64,000 bases of DNA, taken from the NCBI GenBank assembly GCA_015039315.1, contig WIDE01000048.1, positions 177,604-241,603 on the forward strand, given 5' to 3'. The translations under genes and the position numbers were made by a program. Positions 38,219-51,897 of the stretch are shown here, piece after piece. Below the pieces are notes generated by a model. That model saw nothing but the letters and a program-made list of their open reading frames with translations, did no database searches and was not told where the DNA came from. This stretch comes from Clavulina sp. PMI_390. Lineage: Eukaryota; Basidiomycota; Agaricomycetes; Cantharellales; Hydnaceae. Numbering within the stretch: position 1 is the stretch's first letter; each line of letters starts with the position of its first letter.

Positions 38219-41200
38219 ATGGACGCGTCTATTATCAGAGGAGACCATCTGGACGGCTCTTTTATTGTAATACCACGTGAAGGAGACGGTAAACTTCCGA
38301 CTCCCTCTGTGGCCACTTCTTTGCCACCCATCCAGGAGGCTCCCGATACATTGACAATGAATTCGGCCACTGTGGAGACAACTTTATCCTCCTCTCAAGT
38401 AATTCGCTCGTATGAATGCAGATACCACAGAGAAATTATGCTCACTGATGCAATATTTGATGGTAGACCAAGCTTCCAATGCATGTTACCACACCACCCG
38501 CAGTTCAGAAGTCATATGCCCATAATTGGCACCCATCACTCCCTGGCAACAAGCTCTCGATATCAGGTCGGCACTTTCTAGATTCGAGAGGGCGAGTTTG
38601 TATTCCACGAGGAGTGAATCTTGGCGGAAATTCCAAAACGTCCGCCTTTTCACCTCCCATCCACTGCCAGAAATACATTAATATTCCTTCCTCGTATAGA
38701 CCTCTCAATCATGACCCAGACACGTTCCTCTCACGCTATGCAGATGTTACATTTGTTGGAAGGCCTTTCCCATTGAGCGAGGCTCCAGAACACTTCGCTC
38801 GTTTGAGGCGATGGGGCTTGACACTAGGTTTGTATTCGTCGTTGAGCACGCTAGTTTGGTTGACATGAATAAACTCGTCAGTTCGATTCCTTGTGACATG
38901 GGAGGCTCTTGAGCACGCCGGCCCGTAAGTTTCCAGGCCATATGATATTTCCTACACGAAGTCCGCTAACAACCACTCAGGGGAATCTATGATCTTGAAT
39001 ACATTGAGTACGTTCGGTCGCTCCTCAGCCTCATGTCCGAGTTCGGTATCGCCTGCTTTGTTTCAATGCATCAAGATGTCTGGTCCCGTTTCTCTGGTGG
39101 CTCGGGCGCTCCCGCCTGGACCCTCGAGGCGGTAGGGTTCGATCTCGAGAAGTTGGAGGAGACTGGAGCCGCATACCTGGGCGGCGTCCGCGTTCCTGGG
39201 GTAGAGCATGTTAAAGGCAGGTGGCCAACAGGCTATCAGAAGCTAGCTTCTGCGACAATGTGGTCAGTTCTAGCCTTCCATCGTTCTGGCGTCCCTGAGC
39301 AACCAACATTGAACCTTCCTAGGACCTGCTTCTTTGCTGGAGACGTCTTCACCCCTGAGCTACAGATCACTACTCGTGATAACCAAAAAGTTGGTATCCA
39401 GTCATTCTTGCAATCAGCTTTCCTTGCGTGCTTCGAGCATCTTGCAAAGCAGCTTGATCAAGTGACCTCCATTATTGGATGGGAGTGTCTCAATGAACCG
39501 CATAACGGCTATGTCAATCTCGCCTCACTCCACGAATTCAACTACTACACCGACCTACATTTCCATGATACCCGTTTGTCCCCTTTCGCTTCCTCACGCG
39601 AGTACTTCCTACTCATTATGTTGATGATAGCTTCTGCTCTCCAATCGATGGCTCTTGGTGCTGGACACGCCGTCAAGATACCCCACTATATTCGTTCTTG
39701 GCCTTTCCCCACTAGAATATCAGCCCATGTCACGCTCAATACTCAGGAAGTAAATGTCTGGCGTCAAGGTGGACCTACAAAAGGTCGTTGCTTGTGGGAG
39801 CTCCATGGAGTTTGGGGATGGGACGGGGCTCAAAAGAAGCCTGTCGCTCTCCGTGAAAACTATTTCACTCAACACCCAGTCACTTTTGCTCCAGTTCGTC
39901 ATACACCTTTATTCCATTCGTTGTCGACTACTCACTAATCGTATATCCCTAGATTGACTGGTACAAAGACTTTTGGTATCCCTTCGTGAACCAATGGGCC
40001 TCGCGGCTTCAGGCTGTTTCGGATCCTAGCCGTTTGTTCTTCGTTGAAGCTATTCCCAATGAGGTGAGCGTCGAAAGTTAGGACGACTCTAGGGTATTAA
40101 CCGAGATATCTTTTACTCAGTTATGTCCCGAATCCTGGACAGCACAAAACCGGCCCAAGAACATGGTCTATGCCCCTCACTGGTACGTAGTTATGTTGTA
40201 TATTTCAGCGTTCTTGAACTCATTGGTCCGGAATCAGGTATGATCTCAACTGCTTGTTCACAAAGACCTTTGGGAACTTCTCTGTCAATGTTCAAGGCTT
40301 ATCGCGAGTGAGTCCTTAAGTAATGGAGCGTTGTGGGATAATCCGCTAAGTGGAGTCAATAGGGGATGTTCCTCCCGCGCGCTTTGTACTGGGGCCCAGA
40401 AGGGGCAAAACAAAACTACCGGCGCCAAATGTCCAACATTGCGGATACCGCCTATTCCTCGCTCGAGCGATCCACTCCTGTTTTCGTTGGAGAATGTGGG
40501 ATTCCAATGGATATGAAGTATGTACTTTTGTTCCTTTTTCGTTTGATATTTGCTCAGCCCGATTCCAGCGGCGGCACGGCCTTGACAACGGGGGATTTTA
40601 CCTGGCACACTCGTGCCATGGAAGCGCTCCTTTATGCTCTCGAGAGCACAATGGTTGGCTTCACGTAGGTTGTTCAATCCTGTGGATCGTGTTCTTGGTG
40701 ATGACACCTCTTGCTTCTTGCTCTCTCTTCTCAGGCTCTGGAACTATAATCCAGATAATAATGATGCCAAGGTACGCGTTTCCGTAATTCACTAGGAATC
40801 AGTCAGTAACTTATTATGCATTTATCCTCTACAGGGAGATTCCTGGAACGGGGAGAACTTCTCGTGGTTCAGCCAGGCTCGCGCTCGTAGCTCAGGCCGC
40901 GATTCTTTAGGACAGGAAGACCCCTCACTCGATGAAGGTGCAAGGCTTCTGTCAGCGGTAGTCCGCCCGTATCCCGCCAAAGTTGTCGGCACTCCGCTCT
41001 CATTCGCCTATGACTCTGCAACAGGGGCCTTCAAGTTTTCTTGGATCCAAGTGGCTGTTCCTTCCATGGACCCTTCTCTGCCGGAGTTGGCAACAGAGAT
41101 ATTCATTCCTTCCTCATTGTCAAGTGGACGGCGCTTGATCGTCCAGGGTATTGCCTTGGACGAAGGTGACGACTACAAACATGACCCAGAGCTACAAACC

Positions 41201-41365
41201 CTATACCTCTTCGTCCGTGATTCACCGGGAACTATCCAAAATCTAACCGTATCATTTGATCCTCCTGTCGCAACCGCGAAAGGCTTTTCTCTCGACCCCA
41301 AGTTGCTCGTATCAATCCTTGCTTTCTTACTCATTGCTATAATCATCCCTAGGTTATCGGCGTAA
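38219..41365 (+). CDS. GH5 glycosidase, steryl-glucosidase / glucocerebrosidase type, membrane-anchored
   Basis: Thirteen exons (38219-38398, 38467-38827, 38882-38924, 38981-39262, 39323-39573, 39631-39893, 39953-40063, 40121-40182, 40238-40307, 40363-40517, 40569-40664, 40735-40771, 40835-41365) give 813 residues. The TIM barrel has [31 protein letters not shown], the acid/base Glu in GWECLNEPH (about E347) and the nucleophile Glu in VFVGECGIP (about E585). [10 protein letters not shown] follows. Family resemblance is to GH5 subfamily 12, which includes the fungal ergosteryl-beta-glucosidase EGCrP2/Sgl1. The C-terminus is a hydrophobic anchor ([16 protein letters not shown]), and there is no N-terminal signal peptide, which suggests a tail-anchored or vacuolar location. 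Exact substrate is inferred. Confidence 0.9.
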
Positions 41366-41419
41366 TGTAGATAGACGTTATGTTTACCTAGACATTTGGT
41401 TAGATTCCATCTCGTCCAT

Positions 41420-43428
41420 TTAATCCACCTGACCCGGCGCGTCCAGGCCTTGAGCCCCGTCCATTGTGTGCTTGATTTTTTTGTATTCCTGAGAAAGGAA
41501 AATGGTCAATAAGTATGGGGGTTGCTATCAGCTGGGCACTTACATCGTGGATGACGCCTCGACGATCGAGCCACTCCATAATTTCATCTGGGTCATTACG
41601 ATCCTCAGGGATTTCGCTCGCGCCCCAATTGACTCGCACAAAATCGCCCCTGTCTGACGCTTTGGGGTCTTGCAGGTCCTTGACCTCTTGTTGCAGGCGC
41701 ATGAACAGACCATACTACAAAGGCAACTTAGTATCTGAGAAGCTATGACGAAGACGCTTCACATCAAGATATGACGAACCTCCCAATGAGTGAGGATATG
41801 GTAAATCTGCGCCCGACGAGCACAGAACTTTCCGAGCGAGAATGACCTCGGAGAAGGCTCCTCATCGTCGCTATCAGAATCATCGTCCTTGCGGATCTGA
41901 TGCAGCACGTCAATAAACGAAGCGTTTGCAGACCGAAAACCACACCGAGAATATTAGCTTACTGGCTCAAAAGTGTCCCGGTCGTATGCCTCCCCATCAA
42001 GATGCATTGCAATGGTCGCAACTCGCCCGGAAATCCGACACGCATCGCAGATAGGAACGGAGTAAGCCATGAAAATATCGTTGTGAATGGGATGCCGATC
42101 GAGAGCGCCACGGAACTCTGGTTTCCACACACTTGAGGCTACCATGGAGTCCCTCATTGCAAGCAATTTACGGCGCATTACACTGAGAGGCACATGGAAA
42201 TATTCGTCTGGACGGGTGATTAGGTCGACGAATAAGATTCGTATTTATTATCAACGCACCTTTGTGGAGCCGTTTTACTAGCTTTGCCCGTTGTTTGGAC
42301 TTGGACACCGCGATATGAACAAATAACTGGCAGATGACTAGGAAATGGTGATGTCATTATTCTGAGGACCTGCAGAGGAAGCCATGTTTGCTTACTCTTG
42401 AAATGATGGGATAAGTCTGAGTGGGATTTCATGCTGAACTCCAACGGTAATGCGATGTCGGTTTCCGTATCTTCAACGATAAATGCTGCTTCGTCATCGG
42501 AATCCTCCACAAGCTCAATGTCCGACTCGATCTCTGGACTGGATATACGTCCGTTCGGTGGAACCGCGCCAGGGATAATATCGAGCTCGTCGTCGTCATC
42601 GTCATTTTCCGAGTTATCTTCATCTGACTCGAGGGTGCCTAATACCCGACGAGCTTTTGCATCTACAATGCTTATTGTTGGTTGTGGATGCGAAGCCGGG
42701 GTGGATCCGCTCACGTTTCATCTTTTCGAGCTTTTCAGAGAATTTCGACTTCTTGGGGGTCCTCAATCGGTTTTCCAAGATTTCTAGAAGTGAATGATAA
42801 GTGAAATCTTGCGCGAGTCACTTGAAGGCATCGAAACGCACGATCAGAGTCTAGATCGTCAAGCACTTCTTCCTCCTCACTCTCAGCGTCAGCTTGATCG
42901 TACCCTTTCCTTATCCGGCGGCGCTTCGCTGCAGGAAAGCCCTCTGACGAGTCGGACGAGGAATCGGATGTGTTGAGGGCATTGGGAGCCTCTGAGGAGC
43001 CAGAAGCTGTAGCTTTCGAACGGGGACGTGATGACCTTGTTCGCCTTTCCGTCCCTCGCTTTGACATATCTATATCAAGTTTGGGATGAGGTTATATGAC
43101 TAAAAGAAACACAGATGGCGACAGATTGACGCCTTGACATAATTGTGAAATGACCTTCAGACTCTGATGATGACTCAATAGTTATTGCTTTCGATCTGGT
43201 CTTTCCTGCTGCTTTGGATCGAGAGGGCTCTAGTTTAGATTTCATATCATCAGATTCAGAGTCGCTCGAGGGTGACAGGGGTTGTGGCTGTTGGCGAGTT
43301 CGCTGCGGCGCGGTTAAGGGTTTCGCACCGCGAGGGTTGGGAGCGGAACCACGTCTTTTAGTGCTAGGTCCAGCACTTTGCATGAACGAGTCAAGGGTCT
43401 GTTGGTGGCGAGTCGTGCGCTTCGGCAT
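41420..43428 (-). CDS. DUF4211-domain nuclear protein
   Basis: Nine exons (43428-43155, 43069-42842, 42783-42715, 42662-42396, 42337-42260, 42207-41963, 41896-41780, 41714-41544, 41488-41420) give 505 residues. The N-terminal half is basic and acidic low complexity (KRRGSAP, KRRRIRKGYDQAD, runs of D/E/S), typical of chromatin proteins. The C-terminal DUF4211 region starts about residue 300: DEYFHVPLSVMRRKLLAMRD, SSVWKPEFRGALDRHP, CDAC followed by ISGRVATIAMHLDGEAYD, and ARRAQIYHILTHWEYGLFMR. DUF4211 occurs in fungal and animal nuclear proteins of unclear function. I can assign the domain, not a role. Its start codon is only 35 bp from that of the giant gene on the other strand. Confidence 0.8.
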
Positions 43429-43463
43429 GGCTAGCTGATCCTAATGCGCTCAGGGTTGAGATT

Positions 43464-46400
43464 ATGGAGCGAGTTGTTGACGTCGAGGACGCGACAGCAC
43501 CAAACAAGTCAACTGTGCGCGACTGGACGGGCGACATGCCCGGACCTTTTGAGGACTCCCAGTCGACACAATCCGACGTCTTTCTTTCGCCTAGCCCCGA
43601 TCCAGGAGAGGGTCGTCGGCTCTCGAACTTTGGGCGTAGTCGGTCTAAATCTACTGCCACTCAGCCTGATGCACCTGGTGACAAGGCAAAGAATGAGCTG
43701 ACGAAGGTTCTGTCCTTGATCATAACTCGCCTCCAAGAAAGAACAAGACCACCTTCTATCTTCGATCAACTATCCCCTGATCTCACTCATATCGCACCTA
43801 CTCGAGTTGATCTCGTGGTGGAATCCCTCCAGTCTCTTCGTGCCGCCGTGCGAACTAATGCTGAGAATGAAACTTCAGAAGGGGCACCTGATGAAGATGA
43901 AGATGATCCAACGGGCTTCTCAACCTCGGAAACGCTTGCTATGATGATTCAGCTGCGAGATATTCTCATAATGGCGAGGAAGCAACGATGGAACATTATG
44001 CCATCTCAGTGCGTTGACTGTCGTTCTCTTGAAATATATTCCACGCAAAAAGCATCTGAACCCTCAAAATAGCTCAACCCCTCAAGTCTTCGAATCAATG
44101 CCCACCCGATCTCCTAGTGGTCATGGCTCCTCCCCTTTCAAGCGACGACAGGGCAAAACGTCTGACAAGGCATATGCTGCTCTACCCTCATTAGACCTTC
44201 GATCATCCTGTATAGCAGTCCTCGCCGAAGTCGTGGCCGAGGATTGTAGGTACAAGATACTGAGCCCTCGACTGTTAACTCCACCGTACGCTCTGCAAGC
44301 TGTTTGTCTCGACGTTGCTGTCGCTCTGCTTGAGGATCCTCCTCGCCCACACACTATCGCTGGAGTTGCGCATGCACTAATACCGGCCTTTGGAACGTTC
44401 CACCCGGCCCTCTACCCACGATTGATAGCGTGCTTTGAGATTGGGATTGTTCGCCCAATGTTGCTGCGACTTTCCGCAGTATTGGGTCCTCAAAATAGTG
44501 GCTGGCCCCCAGGTAAGCCTTGAAGATACCCAGACAATTGAATGACATCTCTGAGCCTGCACTCAAGGTCAGACGCTCGAACCATCGCCCTCAATTGCCA
44601 TCAACGTCAAGGATGTCGATGATCAGACTGGGGGCCTCGTCTCCTGGAGCGCTCCATCACCTCATTTGCTCAGCACGTTTGCTCCACATCACTCCGCAGA
44701 CATTTATCGACTCGCTTTATTCATTCCACCGCTTCTGGCTGCCATGATAGCGCCCTTGAGCACTCGACAAAACTCCCTGGAAACAGTTCATCATGCGTCT
44801 CGCCTATTCCGCCTTCTCATAACCTCCAAGGTGGACTCTTACCTTGATCTGCTCCAGGTCGCCGCGTATCAATCACCTGCGGGAAGATATGGCGCTTTCG
44901 CTCTCCTGTTCCAGGTTTGGCCAGGCGCGTCGGGTCATTTAACAATTGCAGCCCCGCTCACCCGCCTCATGGACGACCCTCGGCCAGAATCCGATATCGT
45001 GGAACATGAATTTATCCCTTGGCGTTACCCTGGACCCAAAAAGGGGGCCAAGAGCTCCCTCGATCGCGGAGTCCTCGTCGAACAATGCCAAGTATGCTCC
45101 ACCCCGTTGTTGGACTTTGGATTGCGATGCATTCTTTGCAACTGTGGGGTACACTTCAGCTGCTATGACTCTCCAGTTGGTACACACTTGACCCAGTATA
45201 CGTCAGGAAGTCGGAGTGGGACACAAGCTGTTTCCGTGACGCGTTTCTCACGAAGACCTGCACATAATGGTAATAGTCTGCAAGAATTCCAGACAGCTGG
45301 ACACAATTTCCATTCAGTAAGCCGGGCTCCGGGTTTATCCTTCCAGATACTGACTCCCTTGAAGGTCAACCTGTTCACCCTCACGCTTTGCATGTTCTGC
45401 CATCTTCCTCTCTGGGGCTGCACTGCCCAAGCGCTGGAGTGTTCGAAATGCCAGCGATTCGGTATGTGTCGTACCTTTAGACATGCCACGAAATAACTGA
45501 ACCAGCCCTGCTAGCTCACGCCCAGTGTTGCGGACCAACTACTGCTGAATGCTCACGATCGCCACCTGAAATTTCTCAGATCACGATAGATTGGAGCATC
45601 CTACGAAAATCGTTCATCGATAATTTCGCGAATCTCTTAGTTGGAGAAGAAGCAATTATCCAAGCATCTTACGAGGATGGTTCGTCAATCGCTCACTGGC
45701 GTGTCTCATATATTTACTTACCTCTATTGGTAGTATCCATTATCCATGGCACACTCTGGGTCCAACAACAACTCATGATGAATGGCGTGGGCTCAGGCTC
45801 CATCATCGTGGATCATGCGACGTCACCCGTTCGCTCCTTCGCTCAGCATGGCGCACGCGTTGAGCAGTTTGAGCTTCAGACTCATGTCAGGCTCCTGGAA
45901 GCGTACCTTGCTTCTGGGCGTAATGCAAAATCATCCGCAGTCCTGGAACACCAGCGTTCACAAGTCTCTGCTCCCGAAGAATCGATTCTTCATGACTGGC
46001 CGCTCCTAACGTATATTGTGGCGATCGTCAAGTCTACTGGTTCCCCTGACCGCCCTGCTGCATCAATTGATGACACACCTGCACAGGCTTTTGAGATGCA
46101 TTCCCTTGGAGCTATCTCTGCTAGCCTCCGTTCGGAACTCAATGTGAACCTATATGCTGCTAATAAGCTCATGCTGGAACACCTCCACGCCGTTGGATTA
46201 CTGCAGCGCCTTGGCCCAAAGGAGAGCCTCTTCACACCTGACGGCCGATGGGACGACACACTGTGCACTTTCCCTATTCCGGTGCTTCTTGATACGTCGG
46301 TGGATGTTGAGGCGCTTGTCTCTTCGATTGAAGCGGGTTTAGAAGATATTAATCTTTCTATCAACGAGGCTGCGCTACTTCTTTTGACTCGGAGGTGCTG

Positions 46401-49400
46401 GCCGAGTATTTGGGCATCCGATTACGGCCTCCAACGTCTTGCTCAGGCCCTCCTATCGTGGATCTGTACCGAGGTTCGTCACATAAAGAGAATGCTAGCT
46501 CATGCTGCCCAGCTCTGATTGATCTCAACCCGCAGGAAGAGCGTTTGCTACTAGTTGCGCAAGAATATGTCGTGTCTCGGAAGCTGCTTCCTGGTGTGCG
46601 GCCTCCTGGGACGTCTCCCTTGTGGCCTTGGTCTCTGAGTGACCGGCTCGCATACACGACGAGCACTCAGAGCGGAGGAGAATACTTAAGCACTCGCAAG
46701 CTGCTCCTGGCACGTTTCGTCACACCTTGGCTCCGAGAGTTACACCAGCTTGACCCGGAAGCGTATGTGGATATCGTGTTTTCTTACTGCAGCCAATCTG
46801 CCCTCACAAAACAAAACGTCATGGAAGATTTCTTTGGTGATAACATTGATCTTCCACAAGTTGAGTTCAGTGTATGACACGATGCGAGTACACTCTGACT
46901 GAAATTCCACAGGCGGTTGTATTGCAATGGGGCGAAGACACGCTACGCTCAATACTGAAGATATGCGTTGCGAGTGCTATATTCTCCAGTTTTGAGAATG
47001 TGTTTGTGCGCTGGCTCGACGTCGCATCTGCCAAGGTTGACATGGATGAAGTATGATTGTGAAATTGACTCCTGCGCAATCGTCATGTCTGACTTTACCT
47101 GTAGATTGCTGGGTATAGTTCACTTCCCAAACTATTCAGCATGGATCCCGATAACGGAGGGACTACGGATGAAAATACGCCGTGGGCTGTCCATCCCTGG
47201 AAGGTCATCAATGACGTAGCATCCTCTGGGCAAGATGGGCTACAAAGGGCGATTAGATGGCTCGTGGTGCTCGCCAGATCCGGCATCTCGATTCCTGTCA
47301 CAACGTACTCTCAGACAGTGGCTTTCATCCGCGATTTCAATGCTGACCTATCTGTATATGAGCACCTTATTGATTGCATAACAGCGACGTGCTGGCTCGG
47401 CCCAGATAATGCAGTAGAGTTGCTATCTCTAGTAACATCGTTGCATGATCGCTTGAGGGACATCATCGTCGCCGAGATGACCGGGGAGCGTATGAGAACT
47501 ATGTGAGTCCCCCCAGCCCGGCGACGTTGGCTTGCTTAACCGTTTTTTCAAAGGGCCCGATTCATTCGCCTCAGCCTTGTGTGCTGCCTACTACTGGTAG
47601 GATTCGACAGAGACGATATGGTACCTGCTTCTTTGGTCACCCCAGTTGAACTGGGCCGCCTTCCTGCCCGGTTCGTTGGGTCAATGCCATTTGACATCTA
47701 TCTTATTTATCACTGTAATCTTTCCATGTAGCAAACGAGCATGGGCTCTTCGAGGTCTTGACCCCTCCGAGCTACTGTTGAGCGTGGATATCGTCGACCC
47801 CCTCTCACACTACATCCTTGAAGGCTCTGCCGAGAACTGCGCAATCATCACCAATTTCTTGCTTTTGCTCCTCTCTCCTAGCAATCACCTCACGGTGAAT
47901 GCTGTTGATCAATTTGTCATGCTCAACTCTCATCCTTTAGCAATATGGTACGTGTTGATCTCCCTCCAAAGCTCCGTTGATTGACGAATTGAAGCATAGT
48001 TCATGGCGATTATATGACGCGGACTTGGTTGAACTTGCACCTCTGCGATCCAAGCTCCTGTTACGACTGGTGGTGGTTGATCCAGCACCACTCACCGAGG
48101 TTGTTTCTACGGACCTTCAAACAGAACATACTCAGTAAGCTTAGAGTGTAATGAATCATCGAGAAGTATTGACCGTTTGTATATTAGGCTTGCTTGCATC
48201 GCCCGCCTGGCGTCACTCCTTATTGATGTTAATTCTCCACCTTTTCAACTTGAAGACCGATCGTGGCGCAAGCCCATTACGAGCGTATTGAACCTATTTT
48301 TCGAACAGCTGTGGAGCGAGAAATCCGTGAGGGATGATATCTTATTTTGATTGTCACCTCATAACTGATCATTTGTAGGAGGATGCTCGGCACACTGCTG
48401 ACATCGCAACAAAAGGACTTACCGAAGTCCACAAGGACGTCCTAACCCGTTGCTGGGGCGAATCCCTACTACAATGCTCGGTTGCCGAGCGGGTTCAGCT
48501 TGTGTCATTTCTTCTGAAACTCCACCCTTTCGTTCCAGAATGGCGCCTACTTTCCTGGGATACCGTCAAGGAAAGCATGCTTGAAGATGACTATTCGTCA
48601 GGTGGACTGGACGCTGACGATATCCTGGCCCATGTCGTGAGTTAAGGGACATTCTGATACGAAGAATAAAACTTACCGCCGCAAAATGTTCCATAGATTG
48701 TTGGTAATGACGTTGCGCCAACAAACGATGAGACTGTGGACTCACAACTTCTTAGAGTACGGTCTGAGCCAGTAACAAGCAGCGACCACATCATTAATTG
48801 CTTGAACATTGTAGGTCCTCCTTGTGACATTAAGCCTCGATTTTATTGGCGACGGGATCACCATCGGTTAGTAAAGCTCACTATCAATCAAAGGTCGCTC
48901 TATAATTCCGTTCCTCTTAAGATTCGAACTCAGCGTTGAAGATCAAGCACCATCTAGTGAGTAGCTATGACATTCTTTGCTGTCCTCTTTATTGTAGCTT
49001 ACCCTTGAGTTCAGGCTCGGATATTGGCTTTTGACAAGATCAAGCTTATTCCGACCAGTGATACTATCGCTGTCTATTTCGAGGGAGTACAACCCACCCC
49101 TTCCATTGCACAGCCTTGCTTGAATGCCCTTCTGAGAACCCTGGATTGTGGTACTCCGATTTCAATACGACCGTCTGCAATGTGCGCACTCGTCGATGGG
49201 GATCCTCCAACCACCTGTGCAGTCGGAAATTTGTTTGTCGACATTGTTCTCCACGCTGTAACTGGTCTCAAACTATCCCAGCTTCCATACCTAGTTGCTC
49301 GGGGATGGCTAGAGATGCTTATTGTTATAATTCTCAAGGTAAAAGATGATGATACGCTCATCTGGTTATGCTGATGGAACCTTTGCTATAGTACGAGTTT

Positions 49401-51789
49401 GGAAATCCAACAATACGTCAGCTCTCCCCTCGCCTCACCGATGCTGTAAGGTATACCACAGACCTATTCCAACAAGATTTACCAGACGATCTCCGTCATC
49501 TCGCCATGTCTGTGTCACATGCCTTCTTGCATGCCAAGCCGAATATGTGCGCGAAAATCTTGAGGTAAGTGTCTCTATTTTAGCCTTCATGCGCTGTACC
49601 AGATCTGAATCTGCCTCGCAGCCGACAAATTGTGGCTGTCACTACGGTTCTGGCTGATTCTGATGCCAAATCCGACCAAGTTTTGGTCTCGCTTGGAAAA
49701 TCTTTCCTTGATTCAGCGTTTAACAAGTATGAAGACTGTCCTTTCCCTCATTCCATAATGGCGTGCTGACGTCACTTGCCTCAGGTTTACTGCCCTTGGG
49801 CTCTTCAGGTCACTATTCAAGGTATGAACGAGCCGATCACACGATAATCTGAGTGCCTCGCTTATCGTTCACCATAGAAAGATATACTTCCAGCGGACTT
49901 TTTCGACGTCATTCGCGAAGTACTTCACACCGATGCAAAAACGAGATTGAGGATAGGCGAGGAGCCTCTTCAAAACATCGTGATCCGCTCAGTCCTGACA
50001 AAAATGTTTGATGTTCGGACTGGCGAAGAGGACCAACTGCAGGATAGTGTCCGACATATGGCAGACAATCTTCTGTTATTTGTGGACCGTGTTCACCACG
50101 AGAACTACCCTGAAAGCTTATTGAGCGGTACGTAAATTCCTCATTAGGGATGGTGATCGTCGATTCTCAACCTTGGGTTATAGATATTGCCCACTCTCTC
50201 ACCAACGTAGCTCGGAAAACCGCAGAGTGGCGAGACGATATGTTTGTTCCCGACCCCTTCCTCAACATGGCATGTACTATTGTTCAACATCACAAGGGGA
50301 TGAGCAGGGTACGTGATTCGTAGTTAAAATCTGTGTAGCTTTCCCTGCTCATAAATACATCAAGGACCTATTGTTACACATGGAAACACTCCTCCGCGCC
50401 AGCCTTTCGAGGTTCAACGTAGCCCTTGCAACACTCAATAAAACGCTAGCAACCACGAGCTCCCTGTTTCGCAGAGCCAGCACGATAAACTTTGATATCC
50501 CCCCCAACCATGTTGCGCTTGCCATTGTTGAGCTCGTTTTGGAGGAGCTCCGAGGTCGTAATCGCTCAACAGCACCTACATTCTCCGCTATGCTTAAGGT
50601 GTGGTTCATCCTGTTATTTGGTCGTCAACGTTATCAATCTCACTCTGCCATAGGCCCTCGTAGTATCATTCGATTCTAAGCACCCACTGTTCCCCCCAGA
50701 TATCCTGACAAAGCTTGCCACCACAGCTCTCATGTTTCTCGAATCCCATCGGCCATACGAGCATTATGTGGCGGCAAACCTAGAGCCGACAATCGCGGCC
50801 GCTCAACTAGTTCTCTACGCCTCTCCCCGTGCTGGCGAGATTATGATTACTCAATTGATCGGCTCGGTACGCTCGACCATATCTCTGTGCTCCAACGGTG
50901 ACTAACAACTTCGTGCATCTTTCAGAATTCTGGCAGGAACAACGTCCCGGTGAAGGTATGGAGTGCTCTTAGCCTGAGTTCTCTGCTACAAGGGACTTCA
51001 GACACTTCGCTACTTGTCCACGTACCTGCATTTGGATTGGCATATGCAAACACCGTCAGCGCCCTCACTGAACAGCCCCAAGGAATACTCCAACCCAACG
51101 TCGGGCCTGATGTAAGCCATGCCTACGCTGCGAGTAAACTGTGGATCTTGCTGGCCCAAAAGTTGGGCGATCGCGAGTCGATGGACGAGAAAGCCGGTAT
51201 CGTCAATAGCGACGCAGAGCAACGAAGGATCTGGAACGAGATCTGGCCATCGTTGGAGCAGCTTCTAAACTTTACTATCCTGAGTATCGACGAAGGCTCG
51301 CTGGTACTTGGTCCATTTGACACCTTCTCGTAGAGTTGTGCCCTGACCCGTTTCTCTAGCCCATTCTAACGATGATTTGGGGTTGCTATGTCGATTTCCT
51401 CAGCTTCCTCCAAACGTCTGGGAGCATTTTGGCCACCGACTTTGCCGTTGCGCACAATACCACACTCCAGCGCCTTTGTGGGGCTCCACAGGCCGGAAGC
51501 TCTCTACATAAGGTATGATCCAGTAACCTTCGATGATATGATTATTGACCAAATCGGTTTTCTACGATCGCCCACCCAGCTTTCTCGGTGCATATCAGCG
51601 CTCCAGAATCCCCCAGCCCCAATACCATTCACAAGTCAACTTGAGATCGCAAAGAACGATTTCTTGGCTGCTGAAAAGCTTGCTAACATGTTCGCCCTGA
51701 ACGGACGGTCAGAGTTGGGAGGGATTGCGGGCAACGCCGCTATAGGCTTTACCACAAGTGATAGGCGTCGAGATAATCGAAGCGGCTAA
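43464..51789 (+). CDS. giant helical protein with two C1-like zinc knuckles (tentative UNC80-like)
   Basis: Twenty-seven exons give 2285 residues, all joined in frame: 43464-44008, 44073-44512, 44568-45461, 45515-45679, 45734-46473, 46536-46859, 46913-47050, 47105-47502, 47554-47670, 47732-47947, 48000-48134, 48188-48326, 48379-48636, 48697-48756, 48815-48866, 48922-48956, 49015-49338, 49392-49564, 49622-49726, 49785-49821, 49878-50127, 50184-50308, 50365-50598, 50654-50866, 50926-51303, 51360-51512, 51580-51789. Around residues 490-700 lie two C1-like knuckles, each ending C-x2-C-x4-H-x2-C (CILCNCGVHFSC and CSKCQRFAHAQC) after a CxxC. The rest reads as long amphipathic helical repeats without a catalytic motif. 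Large fungal proteins of this layout have been related to UNC80, a subunit of the NALCN cation channel; I hold that name loosely. Confidence 0.7.
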
Positions 51790-51897
51790 TAGCTGGCCAC
51801 AGAGATCCACTACTATGTTTGTAGAGTTAGCTCACGAGGACATTTTACTGGAAGAAGATTTCTTCTCTAATACAATGGTACATACCATGCGACTAAA

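Noticed and set aside
48736..48939. Unspliced reading through 48757-48921 in the giant gene
   Set aside because: It hits a stop and loses the frame needed at ARILAFDK. Two introns of 58 and 55 nt restore the frame.
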